DNA of 58,313 nucleotides. It comes from Singulisphaera sp. GP187. Its GTDB lineage: Bacteria > Planctomycetota > Phycisphaerae > Phycisphaerales > SM1A02. The position numbers and the translations under genes were made by a program. How positions within the stretch are numbered: the first letter of the stretch is position 1; every line of letters starts with the position of its first letter. The notes under the pieces are model-generated. The model was given only the letters and a program-made list of their open reading frames with translations. It was not told the origin of the DNA and did no database searches. This document shows, piece by piece, positions 1 to 8,861 of the stretch. The stretch spans positions 1 to 58,313 of the forward strand of contig CAMBWI010000007.1 in NCBI GenBank assembly GCA_945871445.1, read 5' to 3'.

Positions 1-69
1 GGCGCAATGGCTGAAGCTGCAGTTGGTGGACAGCAGTTCAACTTTGTGCCGCTTGATTCTGCGAAATAA
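1..69 (+). CDS. C-terminal tail of an unidentified protein (cut by the window edge)
   Basis: Only the last 22 codons are present, ending in TAA at 67-69. The visible tail is small-residue rich and finishes FNFVPLDSAK. Frame 1 is chosen because it stops just before a strong intrinsic terminator on the same strand. There is too little sequence to name a family. Confidence 0.5.
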   Translation, partial: GAMAEAAVGGQQFNFVPLDSAK

Positions 70-108
70 TTCGCAGCGAAACGTCGGCAAGATTTGGAAA
101 AGAATTCA

Positions 109-141
109 GACCGCAGGAGCAAATCCTGCGGTCTTTTTTTT
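109..141 (+). terminator. Strong intrinsic terminator
   Basis: A perfect 10-bp stem (GACCGCAGGA at 109-118, TCCTGCGGTC at 124-133) with a five-base loop is followed by eight T residues at 134-141. It ends the transcript of the partial gene to its left. Confidence 0.93.
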
Positions 142-152
142 GCGCGGGCACA

Positions 153-372
153 GTGACGGAAACAGCCACGGAAACGCATAAGTGAGCAGCCGTGAAAAGA
201 TCCCGCCGGGCTCAGACAGTCCTCGGCGACCGACACGATCTGGTTTGCGAAATTTTATAACAAGTGCCGTCGGCCACCTGCGGAACTCGCCCGAGAGAAC
301 TTTCCAACCCCCTGGGCACGCAAGCGGATGCGCGACTGATCTGAAAAACGTTCGAGCGAGAATTTGATTCGC
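153..372 (+). repeat. Dispersed palindromic repeat, copy 1
   Basis: This 220-bp intergenic block is collinear with 18456-18675, and its core (186-324) also with 38863-39000. The near-invariant core includes CCTCGGCGACCGACACGAT and CTGCGGAACTCGCCCGAGAG. The ends of the core are imperfect inverted repeats (GCAGCCG...CGGG against CCCGAGAGAACTTTCCA), so the unit could fold into one long hairpin. Here the left arm has decayed. Two 12-bp direct repeats (GACGGAAACA, CCACGGAAAC) precede it. Small ORFs across it are not conserved as proteins. It lies between a terminator and the 3' end of the DUF1501 gene. Confidence 0.85.
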
Positions 373-449
373 TCACGTGGGCAGCGGAATGATTTGAACC
401 CGGGGGCGGATCACTCTGCAGCACACCACTGCATCACAAATGCCGCGCG

Positions 450-1967
450 CTACGCCAGAATCTGTTTGATGACATCACCTTTAACATCGGTCAGTCGATA
501 GTCGCGACCTTGTGCGCGATAGGCAAGTCGTTTGTGATCCATACCAAGTAAGTGCAGCATTGTCGCGTGTAAATCGTGAACTTCGACGGGGTTTTCTACA
601 ATGTTGTACGAATAGTCGTCGGTCTTTCCATAGGAAATACCAGGCTTCACTCCGCCTCCCGCAAGCCAAAGACTGAAGCAACGCGGATGATGATCGCGAC
701 CATAATTTGTTTTCGTCAACACCCCTTGGCTGTATGCAGTTCTGCCGAATTCGCCAGACCAGAGAACAAGTGTTTCGTCCAGAAGACCTAATCTCTTGAG
801 ATCTTTGATTAGCGCAGCTTGCGGTTGATCAACATCTTTGCACTGCGCGCGTAATTCATTTGGAAGATTTCCATGCTGATCCCATCCGCGCATATAGAGT
901 TGGATAAATCGCACGTCTCGTTGCGCAAGTCGCCGTGCCATCAAACAATTTGCAGCAAAACTTCCAGGCGTGCGAACATCAGGTCCGTACATTTCAAGAG
1001 TTTGCTCTGACTCGTCGCTGAAGTCTGTCAATTCTGGCACGGACATCTGCATCCGATACGCCATTTCGAATTGCGAAATACGCGCTTGGACTTCTGGATC
1101 AAGACTCTTCGCAAATTCTTCTTCGTTGATTTGTCCAACCAGATCGAGCATGCGTCTTCGATCATCGCGCGTCACTCCATCAGGGTCGCGCAGATACAGC
1201 ACCGCATCACGACCAGAGCGAAGTCGGCAGCCTTGGTGTTCGCTTGGTAGGAATCCACTCCCCCAAAAACGCGCAGAAAGAGCTTGCATATTGCCTTTTC
1301 CCTGAGTGATCATCACCACGAACGAAGGCATATTTTTATTCCCGCTCCCCAAGCCATAACTCATCCATGAACCAAACGATGGCCTGCCAGGTTGTTCGCT
1401 GCCAGTTTGGAAAAAAGTAATTCCTGGTTCGTGATTGATCGCTTGCGTATGCATCGAGTGGATGAAGCAAATTTCCTTCGCAACCGACCCCGTGTACGGC
1501 AAGAGTTCCGAAAGCATCATTCCACCTTCGTTGTTTTCGTGCCGATCGAATCGAAAGATAGTTGGGGCAACTGGGAAATATGTTTGTCCACTTGTCATCG
1601 TGGTGATGCGTTGACCATTGCGAACCGACGAAGGCAATTCTTTGTTGAATTGATCAACAAGATTCGGTTTGTAGTCATACAAGTCAAGTTGGCTTGGTGC
1701 ACCTTCCATGTGCATATAAATAACGCGCTTCGCCTTCGGAGCGTAGTGCGGTAAATTCGCAATCACACTTTGCGCATTCGGTGCAATAGGTGCAGCACTC
1801 GCAGCGCGTGAACCCATCATCTGTGCGAGCGCAACTCCACCAAGCCCTGCACCAAGCGATCCAGCGACTGAACCAAAGAATCGTCTGCGTGTCAGATTGA
1901 GAAGATATTCTTCAAGCGCATCCGCAGATCCTTCACGTGTTGCTGGCTTCTGTGGTTGTGGACTCAT
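450..1967 (-). CDS. DUF1501 domain-containing protein with Tat signal
   Basis: A 505-residue DUF1501 protein, a sulfatase/alkaline-phosphatase-like fold that is greatly expanded in planctomycetes. A twin-arginine signal (LTRRRFFGSVAG, about residues 25-36) with a hydrophobic stretch predicts folded export. Downstream motifs typical of the family are visible, such as HSMHTQAINHEPG and WSGEFGRTAYSQG. It is the last gene of a four-gene operon, six bases after the PSCyt1/DUF1549/DUF1553 gene, the usual planctomycete partner. The biochemical role of the pair is not established; handling of sulfated polysaccharide or other extracellular substrate is an inference. The family call is firm. Confidence 0.93.
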   Translation of the reverse strand: MSPQPQKPATREGSADALEEYLLNLTRRRFFGSVAGSLGAGLGGVALAQMMGSRAASAAPIAPNAQSVIANLPHYAPKAKRVIYMHMEGAPSQLDLYDYKPNLVDQFNKELPSSVRNGQRITTMTSGQTYFPVAPTIFRFDRHENNEGGMMLSELLPYTGSVAKEICFIHSMHTQAINHEPGITFFQTGSEQPGRPSFGSWMSYGLGSGNKNMPSFVVMITQGKGNMQALSARFWGSGFLPSEHQGCRLRSGRDAVLYLRDPDGVTRDDRRRMLDLVGQINEEEFAKSLDPEVQARISQFEMAYRMQMSVPELTDFSDESEQTLEMYGPDVRTPGSFAANCLMARRLAQRDVRFIQLYMRGWDQHGNLPNELRAQCKDVDQPQAALIKDLKRLGLLDETLVLWSGEFGRTAYSQGVLTKTNYGRDHHPRCFSLWLAGGGVKPGISYGKTDDYSYNIVENPVEVHDLHATMLHLLGMDHKRLAYRAQGRDYRLTDVKGDVIKQILA

Positions 1968-1973
1968 ACAGGT

Positions 1974-4900
1974 TTAGTCTTTCACCAAGGTTGCATCACT
2001 GGAAAGTATGGCATTTGCAAGCAAAGTCCACGCTGCAAGTTCTCGAGAATCTACATTTTCTGGTTGTGGAGAAAGACCAACAGCGACAAATTTAGCTGCA
2101 TCTTCTTTGGAATTTTCATATCGCGATCGATTTGCCTGCAATGCACTGGTCAAACGAGCAAATGTTGCGTCCGATGGGATTTGCCCTGTGCACCGCTTAA
2201 AAAGATCAGCCAATCTCTCCGCATCCGTTGGTCTTTCACGAAGCACGCGCATCGCAACATTACGCGCGGCTTCCACGAATTGTTCGTCATTCCACAAGAC
2301 AAGCGCTTGGAGTGGGGTATTTGTCGTCGTTCGGCGAGTCACGCAATATTCGCGTGTCGGCGCATCAAATGTCAGCAAGGATGGCGGTGGAGATGCGCGC
2401 TTCCAATATGTGTAGAGGCTGCGTCGCCATAACTCGTCGTTCTTCCCTCGCACATATTCGCGAGTGTTCGACGACGGCATTGCAACTTCCTGCCAAAGTC
2501 CATCAGGCTGATACGACTTGACGCTCGGTCCGCCGACGCGTTCATCAAGCAGACCGCTGACATAGAGCGCTTGATCGCGAATCTGTTCCGCGCCGAGGCG
2601 TTGTCGTGGATACCAAGACAAAAGTCGATCATCTGGATCGAATGCAGCGACTTCGGGGCGGACATGAGAAGACTGTGCATAGGCCTCGGTGTTGAGAATC
2701 AGGCGAATCATGTGCTGAACATCCCATCCACTATCTCGAAATTCGGTTGCAAGCCAATCAAGCAATTCGGGATGTGTCGGCCATTCACCTTGAAATCCAA
2801 AGTCGTTTTCGGTGCGAACAATTCCGCGTCCAAAGAATTGTTCCCAAAGTCGATTGATCGCAACGCGTGCAGTCAGCGGATTTTGCGGTGAAATCAACCA
2901 TTGCGCCAATCCCAAGCGGTTCTTCGGCTGATCTTCGCTCAAGATGCCAAAGACCTTTGGTATCGCTCGATTCACCGGACGATCGCGGTCGATCTGATCG
3001 TAAATCCCTCGCTTCAGGACAAAAGTTTCTCGACCCATCGGCTTTTCCATCATCACCATCGTGCGAGGGATTTGAGAGTTGACCATCGCTTGTGATTTCT
3101 GCGCCTCATCAATCTTGTTGGTGATTTCTCGAAAGCGCGGAGAGGTCGTCATTCGCCACGCATCACGCGCAGACATTCGACTTTCAGGGCGAATCGATGT
3201 TGCAGGCAAGGTCAGCGGAATTACTCCACGCGCAAGAATTCCATCCGCCGAAATTGCGCGGTGATAAAATCCTCCAGGTCCTCCCGTGTTGACAACTTTG
3301 CAAACGAGAACATTTTCGCCAGCACGCAAAGCAATCTTGACGCGCTCTTGATCCGCAGCGATAGCTCGATCGATGCGTGCTTCGTGAACTTTCACGCCGT
3401 TGAGATAGACAACCAGTCCATCGTCACTTCCCATCGAAAGTTCAATCTCCCGAGCAGTTGGAGAATAAATCTGACGCGAAAGAAACTCACTTCCCGATCC
3501 TTGCGCAAGACTTACATTCTTACTTTCGAGAATTCCCGGCCCGTGACGCCAGCCATATTCACCCCATTTTTCATTGACATTGAAGGTTGTCGAAGATTCT
3601 GGGCCACGAATGATGTCATATGGATTGTCGCCTAATTCGGATGGCCAGGGTCCTGCGATGTACCAAGCACTTGTGGCATCTGGAAGTTTCGCCATCAACG
3701 AATCGCTGATTTTCGCCAGAGAAATTCCAGTGCGCCCCAATGAATGCTGGGCATACGGAGATTGATATCCCAGTGTGATGCGCAGTTGCGTCCCGCCTAC
3801 GAACCCAAATGGTTCTGTCGATGCAAAGAGTGCAATGCGACTTCCGGGCTGTTTGTGTGCATCGACTGCCCACGTACGGTCATCCTTGGATGTGAGTGCA
3901 TTTGTGACTTGGAAATCCCCGTCGGGTTGCTCGACATCAGCCCACGCCCAATCAAGTTTTACCTTTCGAATTTGTGATGGATCCATTTTCGAAATCGCTT
4001 CGATCTCGATCGACTCCAATATCGCATTCCCATTTCCAGCGCGACCCACCCGACCATTTGGAAGAGATGGATCTTCCATCGCTTTCAATGCGACTAATCG
4101 GATATCAGTCGCATCCGTTTCCATTGTCAGAATGTGCTCATCGTCATTTGGAGTTGTTCCGCTGGCAAGCACAGAACCATCTGGCTGAATCGTCATCGTC
4201 GATCCATGCGTCGACTGCGCAGAAACGATTTGTGCGCTCACCCATTCAAGATCAGTTGGAGCAATAACTGTCTCGCAATACGCCTCAAATTCTTGTGTTT
4301 CTTCGGGGGTTGGCTGATTCCGTTGTTCGGTCAACGCCAACAGACTTTGCTTGAGATCTTCCAGTTGCTTTGTCTGATCTGGTGTCGGTACATCAATCGA
4401 AGGCTCGAGTGATCGAGTGGGATCTGTTGATTGCGTATAAATGCCTGGCTCTTCGTTGGAATTGAAGAATGCGATCATTCCATAGAAATCTTCACTTGTG
4501 ATCGGATCAAATTTGTGATCATGGCATCGTGCACATTGGATACTGAGTCCCATAAATGCAGCGCCTGTCGTTGCGACTCGATCGACTGCGTATTCCAACA
4601 AATATTCTTCATTGATCGCGCCACCTTCGTCACTGGTGACATGAGTGCGATTGAATCCGCTCGCGATCAACTGCGCCGAAGTTGCGCTTGGTATCAAGTC
4701 GCCAGCAAGTTGCTCGATGATGAACTGGTCGTATGGTTTGTTCTCTTTGAAAGCATTGATGACCCAGTCACGGAAAAGCCAAATCGATCTTCCCGCATCC
4801 ATATGGATACCACTTGTGTCTGCGTATCTCGCGACATCGAGCCATGGCACGGCCATTCTTTCTGCGAATCGAGATCGATATGGTTCCTGCGACATCAATC

Positions 4901-5594
4901 GATCGATGAACTTTGCGCGGGCATCTGAACTCGTATCAGCAACGAAACTTTCGATTTCCTCTGGAGTCGGGGGAAGGCCTGTGAGATCAAGAAAAATTCT
5001 GCGAATCAGAGTTGTGCGTTCGGCGGGGGGGCTTGGTGCGACGCCTGCTTTTTCCATAGATGCAAGCAAGAATCGATCAATTTCATTTGCAGACCACAGT
5101 GTATTTTTTGGCGTTGCAACCATTGGTCGCGTTGGCGCAGCAAATGCCCAATGCGATTCATATTGAGCGCCATCATCAATCCACCTGCGAATGATTTCCC
5201 GTTGCGCAGCATTGAGCGAATGCTTCGTGCTGTCGGGAGGAGGCATCATGAACTTTGGATCGTCAGAAATGATTCGATGCCAAACTTTGCTCGCTTGGGC
5301 ACTTCCTGCGACGATTGCCGCTCCTTCAGGCCGAACTTTCGTTGCCTCTTCAAAGCTGTCGAGTCTCAAATCCGCTTGGCGAACTTCTTTGTCAGGACCA
5401 TGACAGGCGAAGCATCGGTCTGAAAGAATCGGCCGAACATCTTTTCCATATCGAATGGGTTCAAGAGGCACAGCACTGATTGGTGTGGGGAGAAAAACAA
5501 TCGCGGTCACGATCCCAACGACAACCAATCCAAAGATGGTCAGGCGAGTTCGCAACATTAGATAGAAGTGTATGAGCCACCGTCCAGTTTTCAC
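1974..5594 (-). CDS. PSCyt1/DUF1549/DUF1553 planctomycete cytochrome c-like protein
   Basis: A large exported protein with a hydrophobic N-terminal segment. It is followed by a planctomycete cytochrome C domain with one heme-binding motif (CFACHG, about residue 62), then DUF1549 ([14 protein letters not shown] onward). A central PA14/beta-sandwich-like insert ([17 protein letters not shown]) comes next, and DUF1553 at the C-terminus ([20 protein letters not shown]). Length and domain order are typical. The start given is GTG; an ATG at 5558 (MLRTRLT) fits the signal anchor as well. It sits 19 bases after the amidohydrolase gene and 6 bases before the DUF1501 gene. Function is unknown in detail; envelope electron transfer coupled to substrate breakdown is the usual proposal. 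Confidence 0.93.
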   Translation of the reverse strand: MKTGRWLIHFYLMLRTRLTIFGLVVVGIVTAIVFLPTPISAVPLEPIRYGKDVRPILSDRCFACHGPDKEVRQADLRLDSFEEATKVRPEGAAIVAGSAQASKVWHRIISDDPKFMMPPPDSTKHSLNAAQREIIRRWIDDGAQYESHWAFAAPTRPMVATPKNTLWSANEIDRFLLASMEKAGVAPSPPAERTTLIRRIFLDLTGLPPTPEEIESFVADTSSDARAKFIDRLMSQEPYRSRFAERMAVPWLDVARYADTSGIHMDAGRSIWLFRDWVINAFKENKPYDQFIIEQLAGDLIPSATSAQLIASGFNRTHVTSDEGGAINEEYLLEYAVDRVATTGAAFMGLSIQCARCHDHKFDPITSEDFYGMIAFFNSNEEPGIYTQSTDPTRSLEPSIDVPTPDQTKQLEDLKQSLLALTEQRNQPTPEETQEFEAYCETVIAPTDLEWVSAQIVSAQSTHGSTMTIQPDGSVLASGTTPNDDEHILTMETDATDIRLVALKAMEDPSLPNGRVGRAGNGNAILESIEIEAISKMDPSQIRKVKLDWAWADVEQPDGDFQVTNALTSKDDRTWAVDAHKQPGSRIALFASTEPFGFVGGTQLRITLGYQSPYAQHSLGRTGISLAKISDSLMAKLPDATSAWYIAGPWPSELGDNPYDIIRGPESSTTFNVNEKWGEYGWRHGPGILESKNVSLAQGSGSEFLSRQIYSPTAREIELSMGSDDGLVVYLNGVKVHEARIDRAIAADQERVKIALRAGENVLVCKVVNTGGPGGFYHRAISADGILARGVIPLTLPATSIRPESRMSARDAWRMTTSPRFREITNKIDEAQKSQAMVNSQIPRTMVMMEKPMGRETFVLKRGIYDQIDRDRPVNRAIPKVFGILSEDQPKNRLGLAQWLISPQNPLTARVAINRLWEQFFGRGIVRTENDFGFQGEWPTHPELLDWLATEFRDSGWDVQHMIRLILNTEAYAQSSHVRPEVAAFDPDDRLLSWYPRQRLGAEQIRDQALYVSGLLDERVGGPSVKSYQPDGLWQEVAMPSSNTREYVRGKNDELWRRSLYTYWKRASPPPSLLTFDAPTREYCVTRRTTTNTPLQALVLWNDEQFVEAARNVAMRVLRERPTDAERLADLFKRCTGQIPSDATFARLTSALQANRSRYENSKEDAAKFVAVGLSPQPENVDSRELAAWTLLANAILSSDATLVKD

Positions 5595-5613
5595 CTCTAA
5601 GTCGCGAAAGTTT

Positions 5614-6711
5614 TTAGAGCCTGTCTGTCGATCCAGATCGGAGCAGGGACTCGGACATCAATTTACGCGCGCTTTGTGCATAAAATTCCCTCAGGATCTC
5701 GGCGGGAAGCGCAATGCCACGAAGAGAAGGCGAGTCCTTTGGAGAATACGCATCAGGGTTGACCATCGCCAAGTCAGGATCGGCGATTGGACTCGGGCCA
5801 GACCAATCCGTTTCCCAGAGCGTTCTGAGTGCCCAATATCTGCTTGCATAGAGGTCAAATGCGCTCTGCGCGGAGTTGGCTTTTGCATCCATTTCAAACT
5901 TCGTCGATTCATCAATCAAGTGCGCGTCGCTTGTGACGATGTCCGATCCGAAGATCAATCGTCCGCTCCAACGACGAAAAAATGAAACGACATCTTCGCG
6001 CGGATGTTTGGATACTTCTCGCACGATCCATTTCGTCGCGCTTGTGTCGAGAGAAAGATTTGGATGCCGCGTCAGCAATCCAGAAAGAAATTTGAGATCT
6101 TCTGGCCATCCACCCATGTGTGCGGCGATCCATTGAGTTGGGAAACGATCGAGCATTCGTTCGAGTGGTTCATATTGCGAAGCTTTTGTTCCGTATCGAT
6201 TGTGATCTGAATAGCGCGTAGCGAACCAAGTATCTGGATCGGCAACATGCACCATGAATGTCATACCTAAGTCGTATGCCGTTTGCATCGCAGCGATTCG
6301 ATTTGGATTGTCGAGTCTCATCAGATTTGGTTCGCCAACATCAGTGCCGATGTCGACACCACGTGGAGCTGCCCAGAACTTTGCGATGCGTACGCCTCGT
6401 GCATAAAACTCTTCAATGCGCTTGGCGTATCCCACACCGTGCGATTGCTTTGGATCCGTATCGCGCCAATTTGGAACAGCTATAAATCGAATGCGATCTG
6501 CGAAGATTTCACGCAAGCCGTCAATGTGTTCGATGGTCGAAGTCATACTCCAAATCTCTGCAATTCCATAGCAATTCATAGCCTCTCGCAGAATGGGCGC
6601 TGCGTTCAGTCCGCCCACATGTGCATGCGCATCGATGATTGGCACGATTGGCTTGCCGAGCTTTTCAGCTTCCAAGCGATAATCAAGATCGAACAAATTC
6701 GAGTCGTTCAT
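5614..6711 (-). CDS. Amidohydrolase family protein (amidohydrolase_2 type)
   Basis: A TIM-barrel metal hydrolase of 365 residues. The N-terminal metal-binding HxH is in IIDAHAHVGG (about residues 25-34). Later barrel-strand ligands are plausible at AHMGGWPE and FGSDIVTSD. There is no signal peptide, so it is cytoplasmic. Relatives include 2-amino-3-carboxymuconate-semialdehyde decarboxylase-like and lactone hydrolases; the substrate cannot be read here. It is second in the operon, with 20-base gaps to the flavin reductase upstream and the PSCyt1 gene downstream, which ties a cytoplasmic hydrolase to the exported DUF1501 pair. Confidence 0.85.
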   Translation of the reverse strand: MNDSNLFDLDYRLEAEKLGKPIVPIIDAHAHVGGLNAAPILREAMNCYGIAEIWSMTSTIEHIDGLREIFADRIRFIAVPNWRDTDPKQSHGVGYAKRIEEFYARGVRIAKFWAAPRGVDIGTDVGEPNLMRLDNPNRIAAMQTAYDLGMTFMVHVADPDTWFATRYSDHNRYGTKASQYEPLERMLDRFPTQWIAAHMGGWPEDLKFLSGLLTRHPNLSLDTSATKWIVREVSKHPREDVVSFFRRWSGRLIFGSDIVTSDAHLIDESTKFEMDAKANSAQSAFDLYASRYWALRTLWETDWSGPSPIADPDLAMVNPDAYSPKDSPSLRGIALPAEILREFYAQSARKLMSESLLRSGSTDRL

Positions 6712-6731
6712 TACAAGTCGATGTTAGTACT

Positions 6732-7334
6732 TCAGCGTTCAGACGGACGGCGACTTTTGGAAAGAGTGCGTTGACGAGTCGAGCCGCTTGGCTTGGGGCT
6801 TGCTGCACTCTTCTTGAAGATTCGTTTGCGCGTTTTGAGATGCGCACGCATCACTCCAGATCTCGGCAACTTTAATTTTGGTTGATCAACCAAGCCTGCG
6901 TGATGCACCATACCGATATAAACCTCGTAATCCGCTTCAATATCAAGATGCCGAATCAGTTCGCACGCGATGTATCCAAGCGCTCGCAATGGAACGGGAG
7001 AACCTCCAGGCACAACAAGATTTGGAATGGTTAAAAACGCATCTATTCCTTGATCTGGAGAAGTCGCAAATGTTTTTGTCGTCACGCGATCATCTTTTGC
7101 AAGCACGCAAATTGCAAAGTTTCGACTGTCACGAATAATCGGCGAAAGCGGTTGACCTTTTTCCATCGCAACGAGCAACATTGGTGGATGCATCGCAACT
7201 TGTTGAACGCATCGAACAATGACGCCGCTTCGTAATTCGCCATAAGCCGATGTCAGTAAAAAGGAAGTTGCAGGAACAAGATTCAATACATGTTCGACGG
7301 TAAGCCGATCGGCAGCTGGTCTGTCAGTTTGCAT
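6732..7334 (-). CDS. Flavin reductase-like protein
   Basis: A 200-residue protein with the split-barrel FMN-binding fold of the flavin reductase-like domain. Visible signatures are the N-terminal PATSFLLTSAYGEL...GVIVRCVQQVAMHPPMLLVAM and the later FAICVLAKDD. Such proteins supply reduced flavin to monooxygenases or act as FMN-binding oxidoreductases. The tail is basic and low-complexity (KTRKRIFKKSAASPKPSGS...SRRPSER), longer than in most relatives. It is the first gene of the minus operon, divergent from mraZ across a 236-bp AT-rich spacer. Confidence 0.82.
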   Translation of the reverse strand: MQTDRPAADRLTVEHVLNLVPATSFLLTSAYGELRSGVIVRCVQQVAMHPPMLLVAMEKGQPLSPIIRDSRNFAICVLAKDDRVTTKTFATSPDQGIDAFLTIPNLVVPGGSPVPLRALGYIACELIRHLDIEADYEVYIGMVHHAGLVDQPKLKLPRSGVMRAHLKTRKRIFKKSAASPKPSGSTRQRTLSKSRRPSER

Positions 7335-7512
7335 AAGTTTGTCTCAACATAAAATAAATTTGCGCCTCGAACAAACTATACGACCAAATTTGTATTTGTC
7401 CACAAATCTTTTATTTGCAGTGCTTTACGTCATGAAATATTGGACTTCAAAAGTTCTCGGACTATAAAATCCAATGCGTTGTGTTGCCAAAAACATTAAT
7501 TTTGTCGAAAAG

Positions 7513-7542
7513 TGTTGCATTGTGGGGCATTGTGGGTATATT
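7513..7542 (+). promoter_or_regulatory. mraZ promoter with embedded MraZ operator repeats
   Basis: Direct repeats TGGGG (7523-7527) and TGGGT (7533-7537) lie exactly 10 bp apart, with a degenerate third copy TGTTG at 7513-7517. This matches the TGGGN-N5-TGGGN operator known for E. coli MraZ. The repeats fall in the spacer of a plausible promoter, -35 TTGCAT (7515-7520) and -10 TATATT (7537-7542) with 16-bp spacing, about 30 bp before the mraZ start. Occupancy there would block RNA polymerase, so autorepression is the natural reading. Confidence 0.7.
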
Positions 7543-7570
7543 AATTGCATCTTCCTCATGGACCAAACTC

Positions 7571-8041
7571 ATGCTCTTCCTCGGCGAATACGAACACAGT
7601 CTCGACTCGAAGCAGCGCCTCGCAATTCCAAGCGAATTGCGAGAGGTGTTGAATCCTGCAGTCAATGGAGACTCATTCGTCGCAGTGCCTGGACCAGACG
7701 AAGTCCTCACACTTTGGCCGAATCAAACATTCGAGAAACTTGCAATGGGTCACGGCGGATCATTGATCGGAGACGAAGTTCTTCGGCGATTCGAACAAGA
7801 ATTCTTCAGTCAAGCCGCACGATGTCCGCTGGATTCAGCTGGGCGCGTGCGCATTCCGGATCGACTCTTGTCGCGATTCGGATTGGCTGGAGCAGTTGTC
7901 ATCTTGGGAGTTCGAGATCACTTGGAGTTGATTGCATCGGCGACATGGAAGGCGCAACAGAAGCAACGGAATTCTTCTGCGAGCGAACTGTGGCGCCAAG
8001 CCAATCAACTGATGAATGCACGGTTGGGTGGAACAAGGTGA
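7571..8041 (+). CDS. mraZ: Transcriptional regulator MraZ
   Basis: A 156-residue protein with two tandem AbrB/SpoVT-like half-domains, each with the family DxxxR signature: DSKQR at residues 12-16 and DSAGR at 88-92. The start MLFLGEYEHSLD is the family-typical N-terminus; an in-frame upstream extension to 7481 would read through the operator and promoter and is rejected. In most bacteria mraZ heads the dcw cluster before rsmH, ftsL and ftsI. Here it is followed by a non-coding structured stretch, a strong terminator and csrA, so it is an orphan. Autoregulation is supported by operator repeats in its own promoter. Confidence 0.95.
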   Translation: MLFLGEYEHSLDSKQRLAIPSELREVLNPAVNGDSFVAVPGPDEVLTLWPNQTFEKLAMGHGGSLIGDEVLRRFEQEFFSQAARCPLDSAGRVRIPDRLLSRFGLAGAVVILGVRDHLELIASATWKAQQKQRNSSASELWRQANQLMNARLGGTR

Positions 8042-8288
8042 TGGATCGCCTGAACCACTTGTCCATCTCATGGGACATCGCTACGACACGGACGTCGTAG
8101 CGCACAGACATATCTCGATTCGCGCATGGAAGCGAGATTCGAGCGAAAAAACGGGTCATGGATGATCCGCAAGGGTCGTACGGTTTAGCCAGGATGGCAT
8201 TTCCGTGCGAATAGTCGAGTTGGAGTCATTCAACTGGATTATTATCGTCGCCCCCCGCGTCACTGGCCCGACGCGGGGGCTTTTTTTT
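8042..8288 (+). ncRNA. Candidate structured RNA with repeated GGA motifs (possible CsrA sponge or mraZ 3' UTR)
   Basis: Between mraZ and a strong terminator are about 210 non-coding bases with several hairpins. An 8-bp stem (GCTACGAC 8080-8087, GTCGTAGC 8094-8101) has the loop ACGGAC. A 7-bp stem (CGTACGG 8177-8183, CCGTGCG 8203-8209) encloses GCC-AGGAT-GGC. Smaller stems are at 8060-8077, 8112-8138 and 8218-8235. Eight GGA trinucleotides occur on this strand, two clearly in tight hairpin loops, AGGAU resembling the classic CsrA/RsmA site. csrA starts 200 bp downstream. No separate promoter was found, so it could be processed from the mraZ transcript. Confidence 0.45.
8252..8288 (+). terminator. 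Strong intrinsic terminator after mraZ region
   Basis: A 10-bp GC-rich stem (CCCCCGCGTC 8252-8261, GACGCGGGGG 8270-8279) with an eight-base loop is followed by C and eight T residues at 8281-8288. It separates the mraZ transcript from csrA. Confidence 0.95.
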
Positions 8289-8489
8289 GCGCCGATAACG
8301 GTGTTTTTTCTCATTTTGTGAATTGGAGATCGGAAAGCGTCCGAACGGGATATACCCTTCAAGAAGGTCAGTCGCTTGGTCGATGAAAGTCATCCAAGGA
8401 TTCGCATGGAGGACGCACGGTGCGTTCGAGGCGAGCTGAGCAAGTCGGTGGGTGAATCCCACCGTTGATGGGCAGGAGGTCCGCGCACT
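8289..8489 (+). promoter_or_regulatory. csrA leader with GGA motifs and hairpin by the ribosome binding site
   Basis: This 201-bp leader contains seven GGA trinucleotides, including CAAGGATTC (8396-8404), CATGGAGGAC (8406-8415) and the Shine-Dalgarno CAGGAGG at about 8473-8479. A perfect hairpin GGTGGG-TGAAT-CCCACC (8447-8463) lies just upstream of the Shine-Dalgarno. CsrA is known in other bacteria to repress its own translation through such sites, so autoregulation is likely here by inference. I could not place a convincing promoter. Confidence 0.5.
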
Positions 8490-8723
8490 ATGTTGGTCAT
8501 TACACGACGCGAAGGTGAAGAAGTCGTCATCGGGAACCCAGCGTCCCCGATCGGTATCGTTCGAATTGCTTCGATCAAAGGTGATCGTGTGCGCATTGCA
8601 TTTGAGTTCCCACGCGAGGTCGCAGTCCACCGGAAAGAAGTTGCAGAGCAAATTCTTGCTGGAGCTGTTGATCCGACTAAGAATGTCATTGGGAAGATTC
8701 GTCCAGCTGAGGGCGGAGCGTAA
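8490..8723 (+). CDS. csrA: Carbon storage regulator CsrA
   Basis: A 77-residue RNA-binding dimer of the CsrA/RsmA family. The start MLVITRREGEEVVIG matches the family, with the RNA-binding beta-1 strand at residues 2-7. The second binding strand is EFPREVAVHRKEV, which holds the conserved VHR arginine. It is longer than the 61-residue E. coli protein by a short C-terminal tail. CsrA binds GGA in hairpin loops near ribosome binding sites and controls translation. A strong AGGAGG lies 10 bases before ATG. No fliW or flagellar gene is next to it. Confidence 0.96.
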   Translation: MLVITRREGEEVVIGNPASPIGIVRIASIKGDRVRIAFEFPREVAVHRKEVAEQILAGAVDPTKNVIGKIRPAEGGA

Positions 8724-8734
8724 TTGTTGTTTTT

Positions 8735-8861
8735 GAGCGCAGACTTCAGTTGAGAGCGCGAATTTCAGTTGAGAGCGCGAACTTCAGTTCAGAGCGCGAA
8801 ATTCAGTTCAGAGCGCGAAATTCAGTTCAGAGCGCGAACTTCAGTTGAGAGCGCGAACTTC
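8735..8861. repeat. 19-bp tandem array, about seven units
   Basis: GAGCGC recurs exactly every 19 bp at 8735, 8754, 8773, 8792, 8811, 8830 and 8849; the unit is close to AGAGCGCGAACTTCAGTTG, the main variation being C/A and G/C at two positions. The last unit runs into the 3' end of the minus-strand NifU-like gene, so the array codes for its final residues EVRALN and stop codon and then continues beyond. Confidence 0.95.

Noticed and set aside
182-424. Small ORFs across repeat copy 1, with similar ones across copies 2 and 3
   Set aside because: They are conserved as DNA in shifting frames with indels, not as protein; they are by-products of the repeat.
378-450. tRNA-like stretch on the minus strand (T-loop GGTTCAAATC and a CCA-like end)
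   Set aside because: The T stem and acceptor do not pair and no anticodon stem forms. At most it is a decayed tRNA remnant next to repeat copy 1; not annotated as a gene.
7481-7570. Upstream extension of mraZ with a hydrophobic stretch
   Set aside because: It would translate the promoter and operator; family homology starts exactly at 7571.
8155-8188. Ten-codon ORF in the mraZ-csrA spacer (possible leader peptide)
   Set aside because: No ribosome binding site and no run of regulatory codons; better explained as structured RNA.
8735-8861. 19-bp array as CRISPR or iteron-type origin
   Set aside because: No spacers, and no DnaA boxes, AT-rich block or initiator gene nearby; it extends out of a coding 3' end.
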